Below, in pieces: positions 33,199 to 40,633 of a stretch of DNA of 40,633 nucleotides (position 1 is its first letter; each line of letters opens with the position of its first letter). Source of the DNA: a virus; IMG/VR virus record IMGVR_UViG_3300042309_000334, positions 1 through 40,633 of that record. One strand, written 5' to 3'. A program made the translations under genes and the position numbers. Below the pieces are notes generated by a model. That model did not search any database and had not been told where the DNA came from. It was given only the letters and a program-made list of their open reading frames with translations.

Positions 33199-35622
33199 CT
33201 ATCCTGCTGTTGGAGGTTTAGGCGGGGTAGCGACTTGCGCCACAGCGCCGAATTGTGACGGCATCTCTTCAGAAGCTATTTTGTTAACCTCTTTGACTTG
33301 TGCCGTCGAAACTCGTTTTGGAGATGGGCCTGAACCCTGAGCAACAGCCGCTGCAGGCTGTAGTTCAGGAGGAGGAGGCACTGCCATTCCCTTGGTAAGA
33401 TGATCAAACGCCTGTTTAACTGCTTGTTTCATCTGAGCCAGAATCTGGCGATTCCCGCCCTTCACCTCAGCCTGCTGCAAGTGTGAAGTGAAGTGGCGCA
33501 ATGCGCTCATAAACGGAGCAACCATCTCAGGAGGCAACGATCCCTCTGGCGCTTGCGAAATTAGCGGGAAAAGTTTCTCCGCCATCGTCTGCAAGTGAAC
33601 CATATCGTTGTCGCGAGGTGAAACAGGAACATCCTGACCAGCAATCATGCTTTGTAACTCAATTACTTGCTGCCTAGTGGCTTCAATTGCCAGCGCTTCG
33701 ACCTGATCCTTTGGAAGAATAACAGAATTCGCAATGGATTCGCCAACCTTACGGCTCCAATCCAGTTTGATCAGTTCATCCTGATTAATTGCAGGGTTTC
33801 CAGTGTAGCGTTGAATCAAAAGATCCAAAATTGCCTCTTCTTGTGCGAGCGTATCAGGCAGAAGCTCTTCAGCAGCCGAATGCGCCATCAAAAGAATGTC
33901 ACTCGGAGGCAAATTGCGATCCATCATCGACAAACAGCAAGAAATTGCGTCTTCATCCAAGTGTTCTGGAACATCAAACGGCACAAGAAAGGATGGAAGT
34001 TCCATCGTTGACTTCTCAAATGCAGCAACAACCTCTTTTTTGGCCCAAACCGCATTTGGAGACTTTAATTTTGCCATGTCCAGCGCTGTTTTTAACTCAG
34101 CCGCCGCTTTGACGTGTTCAGGATGACAAATTCCGCGCTGCATACGCTCAACAGACTTGGAATATTGCTTAACAAAGCGCATCAGAATGCCTTCGCGGAT
34201 CTGTCCTTCAATTGCTGCAATACGATTTACTTCGCTTGCTGTCTTTGCCTGCATTGATCGGCCCAAAGCCTCTCCCGGCAAGAACGCACCAATCTGAATC
34301 TCCGCTAATCCCGAAATAAATTGGTCAAGTCTGATGAAATCTTCGATATCAGACTGCATATTTTGAGCAATCACGTCATATCCCTCAGCCACATATGCAA
34401 TCGGATGCATAACAGTCAGTGGGGGAACGCCCGATTTCACATTCGGCCCTTTTTTCAGCAACAAAAGTCCGCGCAAATACGTGTTATCGACCACAAGGTT
34501 ACGCGCTTTATCGACAGCAATGTGCGTGTTGTACAAATCACGCCCTGCTCCACGGGATGACATCAGAGATCCTGATCCAATTTCGATGGCAAACAGCGCC
34601 AAGCATTCGCTCATCTTGTTGTAACGATCAAGCTGTGTGCAAATTTCAGAGCCTGACTTGTCGGTCATTAGAAATCTGGAGATCTTTCCAGTTGGTTCTT
34701 TTACCAAAATCTCACCTAGCTCGACATATTTAGCGTCATTCTCGTAGGAAGCGCCATAAGATCCCTCGCGAATCCAATCTTCGTAACGCCTTGCGTCTTC
34801 GTCAGAATCAAGCGAGCGCCCAATCGGAGTAGCATTGTTGATTGCCTCGACAAGGTTGTCGATATGCCATCCAGCAAGCGCTGAAAGTTCGGGATCTTCC
34901 AACAATGGGAGCAGTTCAGATACTTGATATCGGCGCTTCCGCGCCCAAATCGGCGTTCCATCTGCCTCCTGTGGCGTTTCGATGCTGAAAAACGTGAAGT
35001 CCTGACGCAGAAACTCTGGCTTCCAATCGCGCAGATCGTCCCAACACATTGCCGTAAATCCAAAGGTTGTGTTCTCATGGACAATCTGAGCCACAAGATC
35101 ATCATGCCCCTTCCAAGATCTGATACACTTGGTGATTTCCTCTCTAAAAATCTTGGTTTTGTTTTCCGAATCAACGCCTTCACGGGGATACTTGGTATAA
35201 GTAAGCGTAGGAGTCTGTTCGATAACCTGACGAAACGGAGGCTGGATTCGGGAAACCATCGTTGACAGGAATCCTGTCGGCCTGTTGCTCCTCCAGCTTT
35301 GGCCCATGCTCTCCAGCTTCTTCTGCGAATACGGAGGCTCGTTGTTCAGTTTCTTTTGGATCAACTGGTTCTTACGATTGCGCTCCATGTTCTGCTGCTT
35401 CAGTCGCTTGTAGGCGCTGTATGCCTGCTGAACATCTCGGAAAACTCTGCGAACCTTCAGGTTCTTTGGATTAACAATGTCACTAGACGAATTCGGGCCT
35501 GCATCAGTAATCTGAAGTCCAATAACTTTCGGCTTGTCTGATGCATCAGCGATCCGCGCTGCCTCATTCGCGTAAACGTCTGTGATCTCTGGAGGAAGAG
35601 GTTTGGAAGTTTTAATTGCCAT
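33199..35622 (-). CDS. Portal protein
   Basis: An 807-residue protein in the position expected after the large terminase. The N-terminal 100 residues are extended and basic. The core (about 110-560) is helical and beta mixed with stretches such as STMVSRIQPPFRQVIEQTPTLTY, a wing with the AMCWDDLRDW and FFSIETPQEADG strands, and a long region ending in QAKTASEVNRIAAIEGQIREG, which resembles the stem-clip helix of portals. The C-terminal 150 residues are Gln/Ala/Pro-rich and helical, fitting a barrel. Its size matches the larger podovirus portals (P22 about 725 residues). The ATG overlaps the Cys-rich gene by 11 bases. Confidence 0.85.
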   Translation of the reverse strand: MAIKTSKPLPPEITDVYANEAARIADASDKPKVIGLQITDAGPNSSSDIVNPKNLKVRRVFRDVQQAYSAYKRLKQQNMERNRKNQLIQKKLNNEPPYSQKKLESMGQSWRSNRPTGFLSTMVSRIQPPFRQVIEQTPTLTYTKYPREGVDSENKTKIFREEITKCIRSWKGHDDLVAQIVHENTTFGFTAMCWDDLRDWKPEFLRQDFTFFSIETPQEADGTPIWARKRRYQVSELLPLLEDPELSALAGWHIDNLVEAINNATPIGRSLDSDEDARRYEDWIREGSYGASYENDAKYVELGEILVKEPTGKISRFLMTDKSGSEICTQLDRYNKMSECLALFAIEIGSGSLMSSRGAGRDLYNTHIAVDKARNLVVDNTYLRGLLLLKKGPNVKSGVPPLTVMHPIAYVAEGYDVIAQNMQSDIEDFIRLDQFISGLAEIQIGAFLPGEALGRSMQAKTASEVNRIAAIEGQIREGILMRFVKQYSKSVERMQRGICHPEHVKAAAELKTALDMAKLKSPNAVWAKKEVVAAFEKSTMELPSFLVPFDVPEHLDEDAISCCLSMMDRNLPPSDILLMAHSAAEELLPDTLAQEEAILDLLIQRYTGNPAINQDELIKLDWSRKVGESIANSVILPKDQVEALAIEATRQQVIELQSMIAGQDVPVSPRDNDMVHLQTMAEKLFPLISQAPEGSLPPEMVAPFMSALRHFTSHLQQAEVKGGNRQILAQMKQAVKQAFDHLTKGMAVPPPPELQPAAAVAQGSGPSPKRVSTAQVKEVNKIASEEMPSQFGAVAQVATPPKPPTAG

Positions 35623-36205
35623 TTTTGTATTCGTTTAGCCAGCAATGCGGATGGAGATCAGGAGGAGTAGTAAAATGACTCCTATCAAAAAATACCGCCG
35701 TTCTATTGTCATGCCTTAGTTGTCTGCATCCGCCAAGTGCTTTGGTTGTTTGTGTGTCGCGAGCCTGTCTTAGACTCGTTGAAATTCTTTCTGCTGCAAT
35801 AATGCACGATTTGCATCCTGATTTCCATGCTATATTATTTGGACAAGTTTTGCAGATTTTTGCGCGTTGTTCAGCTAAATCATCAGAAACTAGAAGATGT
35901 TGGTTTCTTGATGCCGCAAAGTTCCTCGCCCAAATTGTAATATCGTTGAGCAATTCGGTTGCGCGAGACTGAGCCACAACACTTGTAATGGCAACCATAT
36001 CAACTCCATGACAGTGGTTAGGATAATTGCTGCATATAAACGAATTAACGTCTCCCTCAACGTCTCCTGATGGAATATGGTTTTCTGCCCTGTAATTTCT
36101 GACCACTTCATAGAGATTATCCAAGGTAATACCATCAAGTTTGACATCTCCTTCGTAGCAGTGCCATCCGCCGGGCGGAGTAAATCCCCATATTGGCTTA
36201 GCCAT
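35612..36205 (-). CDS. Cys-rich zinc-binding-like protein
   Basis: A 197-residue protein starting MAKPIWGFTPPGGWHCYEG. It has Cys and His groups at FICSNYPNHCHG, then a zinc-ribbon-like ICKTCPN...KSGCKSC in the middle, and two further Cys near GGCRQL and HPHCWL. The RTAVFFDRSHF segment precedes the end. The pattern indicates a structural zinc site. I do not know its function. It lies between the methyltransferase and portal genes, overlapping the portal start by 11 bases. Confidence 0.75.
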   Translation of the reverse strand: MAKPIWGFTPPGGWHCYEGDVKLDGITLDNLYEVVRNYRAENHIPSGDVEGDVNSFICSNYPNHCHGVDMVAITSVVAQSRATELLNDITIWARNFAASRNQHLLVSDDLAEQRAKICKTCPNNIAWKSGCKSCIIAAERISTSLRQARDTQTTKALGGCRQLRHDNRTAVFFDRSHFTTPPDLHPHCWLNEYKNGN

Positions 36206-36208
36206 AAA

Positions 36209-36805
36209 TCACTTTACGTAAACCCTGACGTTCCCGTTAATGTGGTTTCCGATCTTAAACCCATGCTTCTGCATGAGAAAATCCAACCCCGCATGACTGA
36301 AGATCGTGCAGTGACCTACTGTAGGCGTGATATAAGTATCATGCTTCGTAAGCCAATCGCTGAAAGAAGTTTCCAGCATCAGGACTCCGCCATCTTTCAG
36401 GCCGCTGTAAATGTGATCCAGTTCCTCAAACGGAGCAGTCAAATGTTCTATAACCTCCGTTAATACAATGCAGTCGTTGTCAGTTGTGAACACAGTGCCT
36501 TTGACATACTTATCGTACGGAATACATTTGACTCCGCGCTCATTGAAATAACTAGCCATTATCCCGTGACCGCATCCGTAATCCAATACCACAGGAGACT
36601 CTTTCCCTGTCAGCATCCGCACTCTCTCCAGCCTTCCCTGATTCAGTTCGTCTGAATTTCTTTCGATCTCGTTGCCTCCGCCAACCATGTTCGATTGATC
36701 AATCGCCGCACAGAAAATGTTTCCAAGATCGTCGGTGTAATACTGGACATCATGTTTTATAAACGCTTTTACACAAGCGCCTCCAGTTACGGGGGATTTA
36801 TCCAT
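36209..36805 (-). CDS. Class I SAM-dependent methyltransferase
   Basis: In this 198-residue protein LDYGCGHG at 74-81 is motif I of the Rossmann-fold SAM site, followed by an acidic residue after the second strand (CIPYDKYV) and a motif IV-like TEVIEHLTAPFEELD, then DGGVLMLETSFS as motif VI-like. This matches the 3-demethylubiquinone / methyltransferase type 11-12 group. The N-terminal 50 residues include VKAFIKHDVQYYTDD. The substrate is not evident; DNA MTase motifs such as DPPY are absent, so small molecules or sugars are more likely. The gene follows the terminase by 13 bases. Confidence 0.82.
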   Translation of the reverse strand: MDKSPVTGGACVKAFIKHDVQYYTDDLGNIFCAAIDQSNMVGGGNEIERNSDELNQGRLERVRMLTGKESPVVLDYGCGHGIMASYFNERGVKCIPYDKYVKGTVFTTDNDCIVLTEVIEHLTAPFEELDHIYSGLKDGGVLMLETSFSDWLTKHDTYITPTVGHCTIFSHAGLDFLMQKHGFKIGNHINGNVRVYVK

Positions 36806-36818
36806 AGCTTTGTTTACC

Positions 36819-38690
36819 TCACTCGCTAAAATCTACAAACTCTAAATTGTCAACGATAGTCTCTATTTTTTTCTCAATCGTCTCAGGCTTTGGATCAGTC
36901 ATCGTAGGTACTGCCCCTCCACGCTGACGCATTAAATATACCAATAAAGACAATGAGTCCAATGAGTCAGGGCTACGCTGCCTTGTTCGCTTCACATAGT
37001 CGCCCTTGCTCTCGACCCGCACCAACCCCTTGCCAAGTTGCTTATATCGACGCGATATGGACTGCTTGATCAGTTCGTCGTTCCTAAAGCTCGGCGCAAT
37101 CTTCAGGAACTCAAACTCCAGATACTTCGCCAGACCAAAGATCAGTTCGGTCACCACTCCATTGTATAACTCATTGGCCTTCTGGCTATCGTCGCCAAGG
37201 ATATGCGTCTCTGATGCCGCCCAACTGTAATTGACCCCCATGACCTCCGATCCAAAAAGACTACATAAAGAATCGTGGATGCCTGCGCCATTCCCTGTCC
37301 TGTCCACGCAAAGCCAGTTCGGGCCTATACGCATCTGTTTGCAAAACTTAATGATCGCCCCCGTCTGCTCCAGTGTCGCCTTCTTAGGAAATAGAATCTG
37401 CCCGTCCAACTGAAGCACAACCTTTGGCTTCTTGAAGTCTATGAACTTGCCGTCCCTTGGAGTCCAGCCGTCTGCCAAGCCAAACCTTCCATGCGAGCAG
37501 ATCACCTGATCGTTGCCCTCCAGAGCCAAGTCAAATGCCGCCAATGGAACCACAGGCCCAATAAATCGGACTATGCCGATTGAATTGTCCATCATAGCAG
37601 GCGTTATAATCGCCATGCTGATGCCCTCCTGAGGAAAGAACCCTCGCGCCATCGTGTAGTACTCAGCCGTCTTCCCTCTAGCCTCGTAAGCCATGTAGCC
37701 CTCGTAGGTCTGGAAGCCGGGGAACACAATCCGCTTATGCGTCACATTCTCGCACCTCGCCGCATCCAACCTCAGCACCTTCCACCCCTCCCTGCTCTCC
37801 CACTCAAAGTCATCCTCACAGTCAATCGATATCCAACCATGCCTCGGCTCGCACCTCTTGCCAAACTCGCTCATCCGATCCTTCGGGTTCGACGCTCCAA
37901 AGATCTTAATACGTCCTTTTGCGCCATCCGTATCCGCTGCTGACAGAATATTCTGCAAGCCCTCCCAAACGCCTGCAGGCACTTCCTCAGCCTCATCCAG
38001 CACTACGTGCGTCCTACTCATCAATCCCCACTTCGGATGCGGTTTCCCTGCCCTCGGCGCTGGATGGAACCCCCTCAGCGTTCCCGTCCCGCTATCACCC
38101 TTCGGCACAGCAACAAGATGAATCCCGTTCTTGTCATCGTCGTTAGCCTGAATCGACTTAACCAAATCCTCTCCGCCTTCATACTCAGGCTTCACCAATG
38201 CTGTCCTATAAAAGGTCTTAATGGCAGCAAACACGTTCCGCTGTGCGTGAGCCTCAGTCAGCGATACCACCTTCACGCAAGTGTAGTACGGATCTCGCAT
38301 CCAATCTAAAAGAAACCATGCCGCCGCATTGAACGTCTTTCCCATTGCCCCTGCCCCTTGAATCAGCAGCTTATCGTAATCAAACAAACAGCGCCAAGTA
38401 TCCCTAGCTGACGATGGCCTCCAATCGTAAACTGTGCTGCCCCACAAGATCGTCGCCGCTGCCTCAAACTGATCCTTGTCCAATAGATCCTGAACGTACT
38501 GAAGCACAATCGCTTTGGCTTGCTTCTCGTCAATTGTCTTCGGCGTATTCGATCCACTCGCTGCGTTCTTCAATATGTGAGCAGCCGCATACAAAATGCC
38601 TCTCATCTCATCACGCTCAGCCTCAGCGCGAATCTCATGCGCCAAGTCCAATGTCCTCTTCAGGCTCTTGCTTATGCTAGTTGTTGCCAT
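36819..38690 (-). CDS. Large terminase subunit
   Basis: The 623-residue protein has a Walker A-like GAGAMGKT at 112-119, a Walker B VVLDEAEE at 229-236, and SLTEAHAQRNVF in between. A nuclease domain follows with acidic residues at AAFDLALEGND (Asp387), CVDRTGNGAG (Asp463) and a C-terminal PDSLDSLSLL, the usual RNase H-fold triad of terminases. It packages DNA into the prohead via the portal. No small terminase is obvious in the genes upstream. Codon use is GC-rich. The start overlaps the preceding gene by 14 bases. Confidence 0.9.
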   Translation of the reverse strand: MATTSISKSLKRTLDLAHEIRAEAERDEMRGILYAAAHILKNAASGSNTPKTIDEKQAKAIVLQYVQDLLDKDQFEAAATILWGSTVYDWRPSSARDTWRCLFDYDKLLIQGAGAMGKTFNAAAWFLLDWMRDPYYTCVKVVSLTEAHAQRNVFAAIKTFYRTALVKPEYEGGEDLVKSIQANDDDKNGIHLVAVPKGDSGTGTLRGFHPAPRAGKPHPKWGLMSRTHVVLDEAEEVPAGVWEGLQNILSAADTDGAKGRIKIFGASNPKDRMSEFGKRCEPRHGWISIDCEDDFEWESREGWKVLRLDAARCENVTHKRIVFPGFQTYEGYMAYEARGKTAEYYTMARGFFPQEGISMAIITPAMMDNSIGIVRFIGPVVPLAAFDLALEGNDQVICSHGRFGLADGWTPRDGKFIDFKKPKVVLQLDGQILFPKKATLEQTGAIIKFCKQMRIGPNWLCVDRTGNGAGIHDSLCSLFGSEVMGVNYSWAASETHILGDDSQKANELYNGVVTELIFGLAKYLEFEFLKIAPSFRNDELIKQSISRRYKQLGKGLVRVESKGDYVKRTRQRSPDSLDSLSLLVYLMRQRGGAVPTMTDPKPETIEKKIETIVDNLEFVDFSE

Positions 38691-38985
38691 GCAGCATCAC
38701 TGGTTCCAAGATCCAATCCAAGTAAGCAGGCGTTTGTTCTCCGTTCCAAGATCCCTCGACGTTGAAACTAAAGTATTCTTCGGCCTCATCTTCATCCATT
38801 CCGCTCCTCATCAGAACCTTGATGCACTTGTCGCGATGATAGATTGCAATTGGCTTTCCGAATTGCCTTGCGATCCCTACGAATGCCTCTTCAAAGCCGT
38901 CAGCCAACATGATCGGCTCGCCTTTGTGAACAATCTCCATCTCTCTCAGCTTCCTGAGCAGTTGCTTCTTTGTCTTGCAGTTCAT
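38677..38985 (-). CDS. Conserved small protein upstream of terminase
   Basis: I chose the ATG at 38985 (102 residues, MNCKTKKQLLRKLREMEIV); AAAGGA directly precedes it. A TTG at 39003 would add six residues. The product has GFEEAFVGIARQFGKPIAIYHRDKCI, then MDEDEAEEYFSFNVEGSW with a final WNGEQTPAYLDWI. I recognise this layout (Y.RDKC, a helix with DEDEA..YF..N, and GE.TPAY) from short phage proteins encoded just before or after terminases. Its function is unknown. It overlaps the terminase by 14 bases. Confidence 0.75.
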   Translation of the reverse strand: MNCKTKKQLLRKLREMEIVHKGEPIMLADGFEEAFVGIARQFGKPIAIYHRDKCIKVLMRSGMDEDEAEEYFSFNVEGSWNGEQTPAYLDWILEPVMLHGNN

Positions 38986-38989
38986 TCCT

Positions 38990-39109
38990 TTAATAAGACT
39001 CAACGCTATTAAAGATTGCGTCTACTTCGTTTAACATAAGTTCCGTTGCGTATACTAAAGCGCTATTCAGTTTACACAACGCTAGTACTTGATCGTTTGA
39101 CCAAGCCAA
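38990..39109 (-). CDS. Possible 39-residue ORF with TTG start
   Basis: An open frame with an amphipathic helix (WSNDQVLALCKLNSALVYAT, then MLNEVDAIFNSVESY) fills the gap between the tiny lipoprotein and the pre-terminase gene. It would start at TTG 39109 and end at TAA 38990-38992, four bases before the next ATG. Sequence quality looks protein-like, but no ATG or clear Shine-Dalgarno is available. Confidence 0.3.
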   Translation of the reverse strand: MAWSNDQVLALCKLNSALVYATELMLNEVDAIFNSVESY

Positions 39110-39210
39110 AGCATTCTTGCTTCATGGTCATACGCGACTTCTGGCAACGATGAGCAGCCAGACATAATCAGCGCGATGGCAACTGCACAGACTGATTGCA
39201 GAAAGGACAT
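39082..39210 (-). CDS. Tiny lipoprotein, overlapping the membrane-protein gene
   Basis: A 42-residue frame: MSFLQSVCAVAIALIMSGCS with a signal peptide and lipobox IMSGC (Cys at 19), then SLPEVAYDHEARMLWLGQTIKY. GGAG lies 10 bases before the ATG. It starts inside the gene for the 62-residue membrane protein in another frame, as Rz1 does relative to Rz. Mature length would be only 24 residues. It may be a second outer-spanin-like or another lipoprotein. Confidence 0.5.
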   Translation of the reverse strand: MSFLQSVCAVAIALIMSGCSSLPEVAYDHEARMLWLGQTIKY

Positions 39211-39356
39211 AGGCTCAAGTCTCCGTTGCTTTCGTTGTGCCATTTGTCTGCGAGCTTGGCCGAAACATAGATCATCAGACAGCAGATAACCATGACAACA
39301 AGGAACATAATAGGAGTTATTGTTGGGCCTCTCATTCTAATGAGCTTACTTCTCAT
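39168..39356 (-). CDS. Small inner-membrane protein with CxxC
   Basis: A 62-residue protein with a basic N terminus, one membrane segment (about 15-35, IMFLVVMVICCLMIYVSAKL) and a polar C-terminal part carrying CPFC. The 11-base overlap with the upstream gene supports the start. The C terminus would face the periplasm if the positive-inside rule holds. Together with the nested lipoprotein frame it resembles a very short spanin-type pair, although the CPFC is unusual for spanins and might instead mark a thiol or metal site. Confidence 0.65.
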   Translation of the reverse strand: MRSKLIRMRGPTITPIMFLVVMVICCLMIYVSAKLADKWHNESNGDLSLCPFCNQSVQLPSR

Positions 39357-39513
39357 ACGTCACAGCCTCCTTGAAGTTTCTAAGCAACGTGTCGAGCTTC
39401 TCAAGAGCGCCAGCCTCTGATGACGTGATCTGTATCGGCCAATCAGCGTTCTCGCCTGTGTTCGATCTTATAAAGTCATGCAGCGCAATTGCTGCTTTAA
39501 GCGCCTCTATCAT
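39346..39513 (-). CDS. 55-residue helical protein
   Basis: ATG at 39513 overlaps the preceding TGA (ATGA). The product MIEALKAAIALHDFIRSNTG is followed by ADWPIQITSSEAGALEKLDT and a helical end. It looks like a small two-helix protein with an extended middle. No family recognised. An earlier in-frame start would place 34 extra residues inside the zinc-ribbon gene and is less likely. Confidence 0.65.
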   Translation of the reverse strand: MIEALKAAIALHDFIRSNTGENADWPIQITSSEAGALEKLDTLLRNFKEAVTYEK

Positions 39514-39797
39514 TTGTCCTCCTTGTTTGCGCTGACCTTTCGCCACTTGCCCAATGGACATTCCTCGGTTGCCATGACTGTCTTGATCTCCATGTTGCAG
39601 CCACAGACGTTGCACTTGCCCATGCCGTTGTAGGCTTGATCGTCATACTCAATACAGTACCGACAGAAGTCTAGGCGCTTCTCAATGTCCTGAAGCGAGG
39701 CGCGAGGCATACCAGCAGCGACGAACACAGCAGCAGACTTGAAGAAGTTCTTCGCCATCTGTGCCATCGTCGGCCTTGCTGGTACTGGATCGCTCAT
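39510..39797 (-). CDS. Zinc-ribbon-like small protein
   Basis: A 95-residue protein with helical N-terminal half (MAQMAKNFFKSAAVFVAAGMPRAS) and a Cys-rich second half: RLDFCRYC, then KCNVCGCNMEIK and EECPLGKW. Two CxxC pairs plus a further C form a zinc-ribbon-like site. I recognise the pattern RL..CR.C....C..CGC.M..K...A...CP.GKW from many phage small proteins of unknown function. It is linked to its neighbours on both sides by ATGA overlaps. Confidence 0.75.
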   Translation of the reverse strand: MSDPVPARPTMAQMAKNFFKSAAVFVAAGMPRASLQDIEKRLDFCRYCIEYDDQAYNGMGKCNVCGCNMEIKTVMATEECPLGKWRKVSANKEDK

Positions 39798-40054
39798 GCC
39801 ATTGCATCATCGTATTGGGCATGGGCCTTTAATTCGTCTAGCTCTTTCTTCACAGCGATGAAGGCATCCACTGCGGCCTGAGTCTTGCGCGTGTGCCACT
39901 CCAGCAGGCGCTTGGCTTCTGCCAGATCGCGGAATACGTCATTGCGCTGCTGTTCCATGCGCTCAGCCTGTTCGGTCATGCGGATGATTTGGCGTCCCAC
40001 AGGCGAACCAACCAAGTTCTTCCGCACTGTGTCTGTCTCAGGCGTCATGCTCAT
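39794..40054 (-). CDS. Coiled-coil small protein B
   Basis: An 86-residue protein. Residues about 20-80 form one long charged helix (GRQIIRMTEQAERMEQQRND, then LAEAKRLLEWHTRKTQAAVD) compatible with a coiled coil. It is linked by ATGA overlaps to both neighbours. No enzyme motif is seen. It may pair with the coiled-coil protein encoded just upstream. Confidence 0.7.
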   Translation of the reverse strand: MSMTPETDTVRKNLVGSPVGRQIIRMTEQAERMEQQRNDVFRDLAEAKRLLEWHTRKTQAAVDAFIAVKKELDELKAHAQYDDAMA

Positions 40055-40371
40055 GGGCGCTCCTCCTTCTCCAGCAGGCGCTGATACATAGACGCTGCCT
40101 TCTCAAACTGTTGCCAGCTTTCCTCTGCGCGTTTGCCTGCAACGTGGAAGAACGTCCTGCAGCATTCCATTGCGTCCTTAAGCCTGAGCTTCAGGTCATA
40201 GACTTCCAGCGTTAGGGCCAGTTCTCTGTCGGCACAGCGCTCCAAAGCAGTCTGCAGCTTGGTTGTACTCAGGGGTGAGCCAGTGTTGGGACGCAAACCT
40301 TCCCCAAGGTTTTTGTTATGTCGATTTCCAACACTGGCTCGTTTCTTCTTGGTATTGATGGGTTTATGCAT
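40051..40371 (-). CDS. Coiled-coil small protein A
   Basis: A 106-residue protein. The first 35 residues are basic and disordered (MHKPINTKKKRASVGNRHNK). The rest is a long helix with KLQTALERCADRELALTLEV and a C-terminal QQFEKAASMYQRLLEKEE. It resembles the neighbour at 39794-40054 in layout, though the sequences do not match well. Upstream lies a 70-base gap with the imperfect palindrome tcagt...actga at 40402-40418, for which I see no clear role. Confidence 0.65.
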   Translation of the reverse strand: MHKPINTKKKRASVGNRHNKNLGEGLRPNTGSPLSTTKLQTALERCADRELALTLEVYDLKLRLKDAMECCRTFFHVAGKRAEESWQQFEKAASMYQRLLEKEERP

Positions 40372-40441
40372 ATGGGGTATTAATTGATAAGTGATTTGAA
40401 GTCAGTATACATGACTGATCTTGTATTGAGTTATAGCGAGG

Positions 40442-40570
40442 TTATCTGCGTAAAGCCCTGTCTTTGTGCTTGTTGCAAGCATCGATGTATTTGCTCAAGT
40501 TTCTCATATCATGCTCAGCAGCCTCCCTCCCCTCAGGGGTATCGGGGTAGGTCTGCTCGTAGCGGGGCAT
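40442..40570 (-). CDS. 42-residue protein at the right end
   Basis: An ATG frame reads MPRYEQTYPDTPEGREAAEH, then DMRNLSKYIDACNKHKDRALRR. It is polar and helical, with a protein-like composition. The frame stays open upstream to the window edge, so a longer form starting outside cannot be excluded. A GGGGGCTA sequence occurs twice just before the ATG (about 17 bases apart), the nearer copy in a ribosome-binding position. Confidence 0.5.
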   Translation of the reverse strand: MPRYEQTYPDTPEGREAAEHDMRNLSKYIDACNKHKDRALRR

Positions 40571-40633
40571 GGGTAGCCCCCTAGATAGCCTAGCCCCCAC
40601 TGGCCCAAATGGGGTGCATATCGTAAGGCGGAT

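Noticed and set aside
39346-39615. An extended 89-residue version of the helical protein
   Set aside because: Its first 34 residues lie in the zinc-ribbon gene and lack protein-like character; ATG at 39513 gives the usual ATGA overlap.
40402-40418. tcagt...actga as an operator
   Set aside because: Only five paired bases with a seven-base centre in an AT-rich gap; expected by chance, and no repressor gene is visible.

Overview
This window reads as part of the genome of a lytic tailed phage, most likely a podovirus (short tail) of a Gram-negative host. Every gene I can support lies on the minus strand, so the map reads from right to left. Genes are packed with 1-4 base overlaps (ATGA, TGATG, TAATG) or gaps of a few bases. 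I found no integrase, repressor, tRNA, rRNA, CRISPR array or insertion sequence. The podovirus call rests on a head module followed by an adaptor-like and a nozzle-like gene, a cluster of internal or ejection proteins, and no tail tube, sheath or tape-measure genes. The Gram-negative call rests on spanin-like and lipoprotein genes in the lysis cassette. The host cannot be named from this sequence.

Layout in transcription order. (1) 40.6-38.7 kb: small accessory genes, including two coiled-coil proteins, a zinc-ribbon protein, an inner-membrane protein nested with a tiny lipoprotein, and a conserved pre-terminase protein. (2) 38.7-33.2 kb: large terminase, a SAM methyltransferase, a Cys-rich protein and an 807-residue portal. 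(3) 33.2-30.8 kb: four small basic or helical proteins and the scaffold. (4) 30.8-28.4 kb: three sugar-transfer-like genes lying between scaffold and capsid. (5) 28.4-26.9 kb: the major capsid gene with a structured leader and a 3' hairpin. (6) 26.8-24.0 kb: two fibre-like proteins that share an N-terminal module, plus a small protein between them. (7) 24.0-22.7 kb: lysis cassette of inner spanin-like protein, lipoprotein, holin-like protein and endolysin-like enzyme. (8) 22.7-20.3 kb: a large fibre ending in seven RCC1-type blades. (9) 20.3-13.3 kb: an acidic capsid-associated candidate, a Pro/Met-rich protein, a 1160-residue adaptor carrying a repeat-filled insert, a nozzle-like protein and two small proteins. 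(10) 13.3-1 kb: probable ejection module of a protein with a membrane-active-looking tail, a PAPS-reductase-fold protein with a YkgJ-type protein, three small Ala/Gln-rich proteins (two of them paralogues), a 626-residue protein, and a giant ORF of at least 2601 residues that runs off the left edge.

How the genes fit together: terminase, portal, scaffold and capsid build and fill the head; the adaptor and nozzle make the short tail; three different fibre or adhesin proteins give host recognition; the lysis cassette releases progeny; the left-hand cluster probably supplies proteins injected with the DNA. The most unusual parts are the giant polyvalent-type protein with a HEAGH zincin motif, the three glycosyltransferase-like genes inside the head module, the adaptor with about 750 residues of inserted repeats, the RCC1 fibre, and repeated peptide modules shared between neighbouring virion genes. 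All readings are by eye, without database searches.
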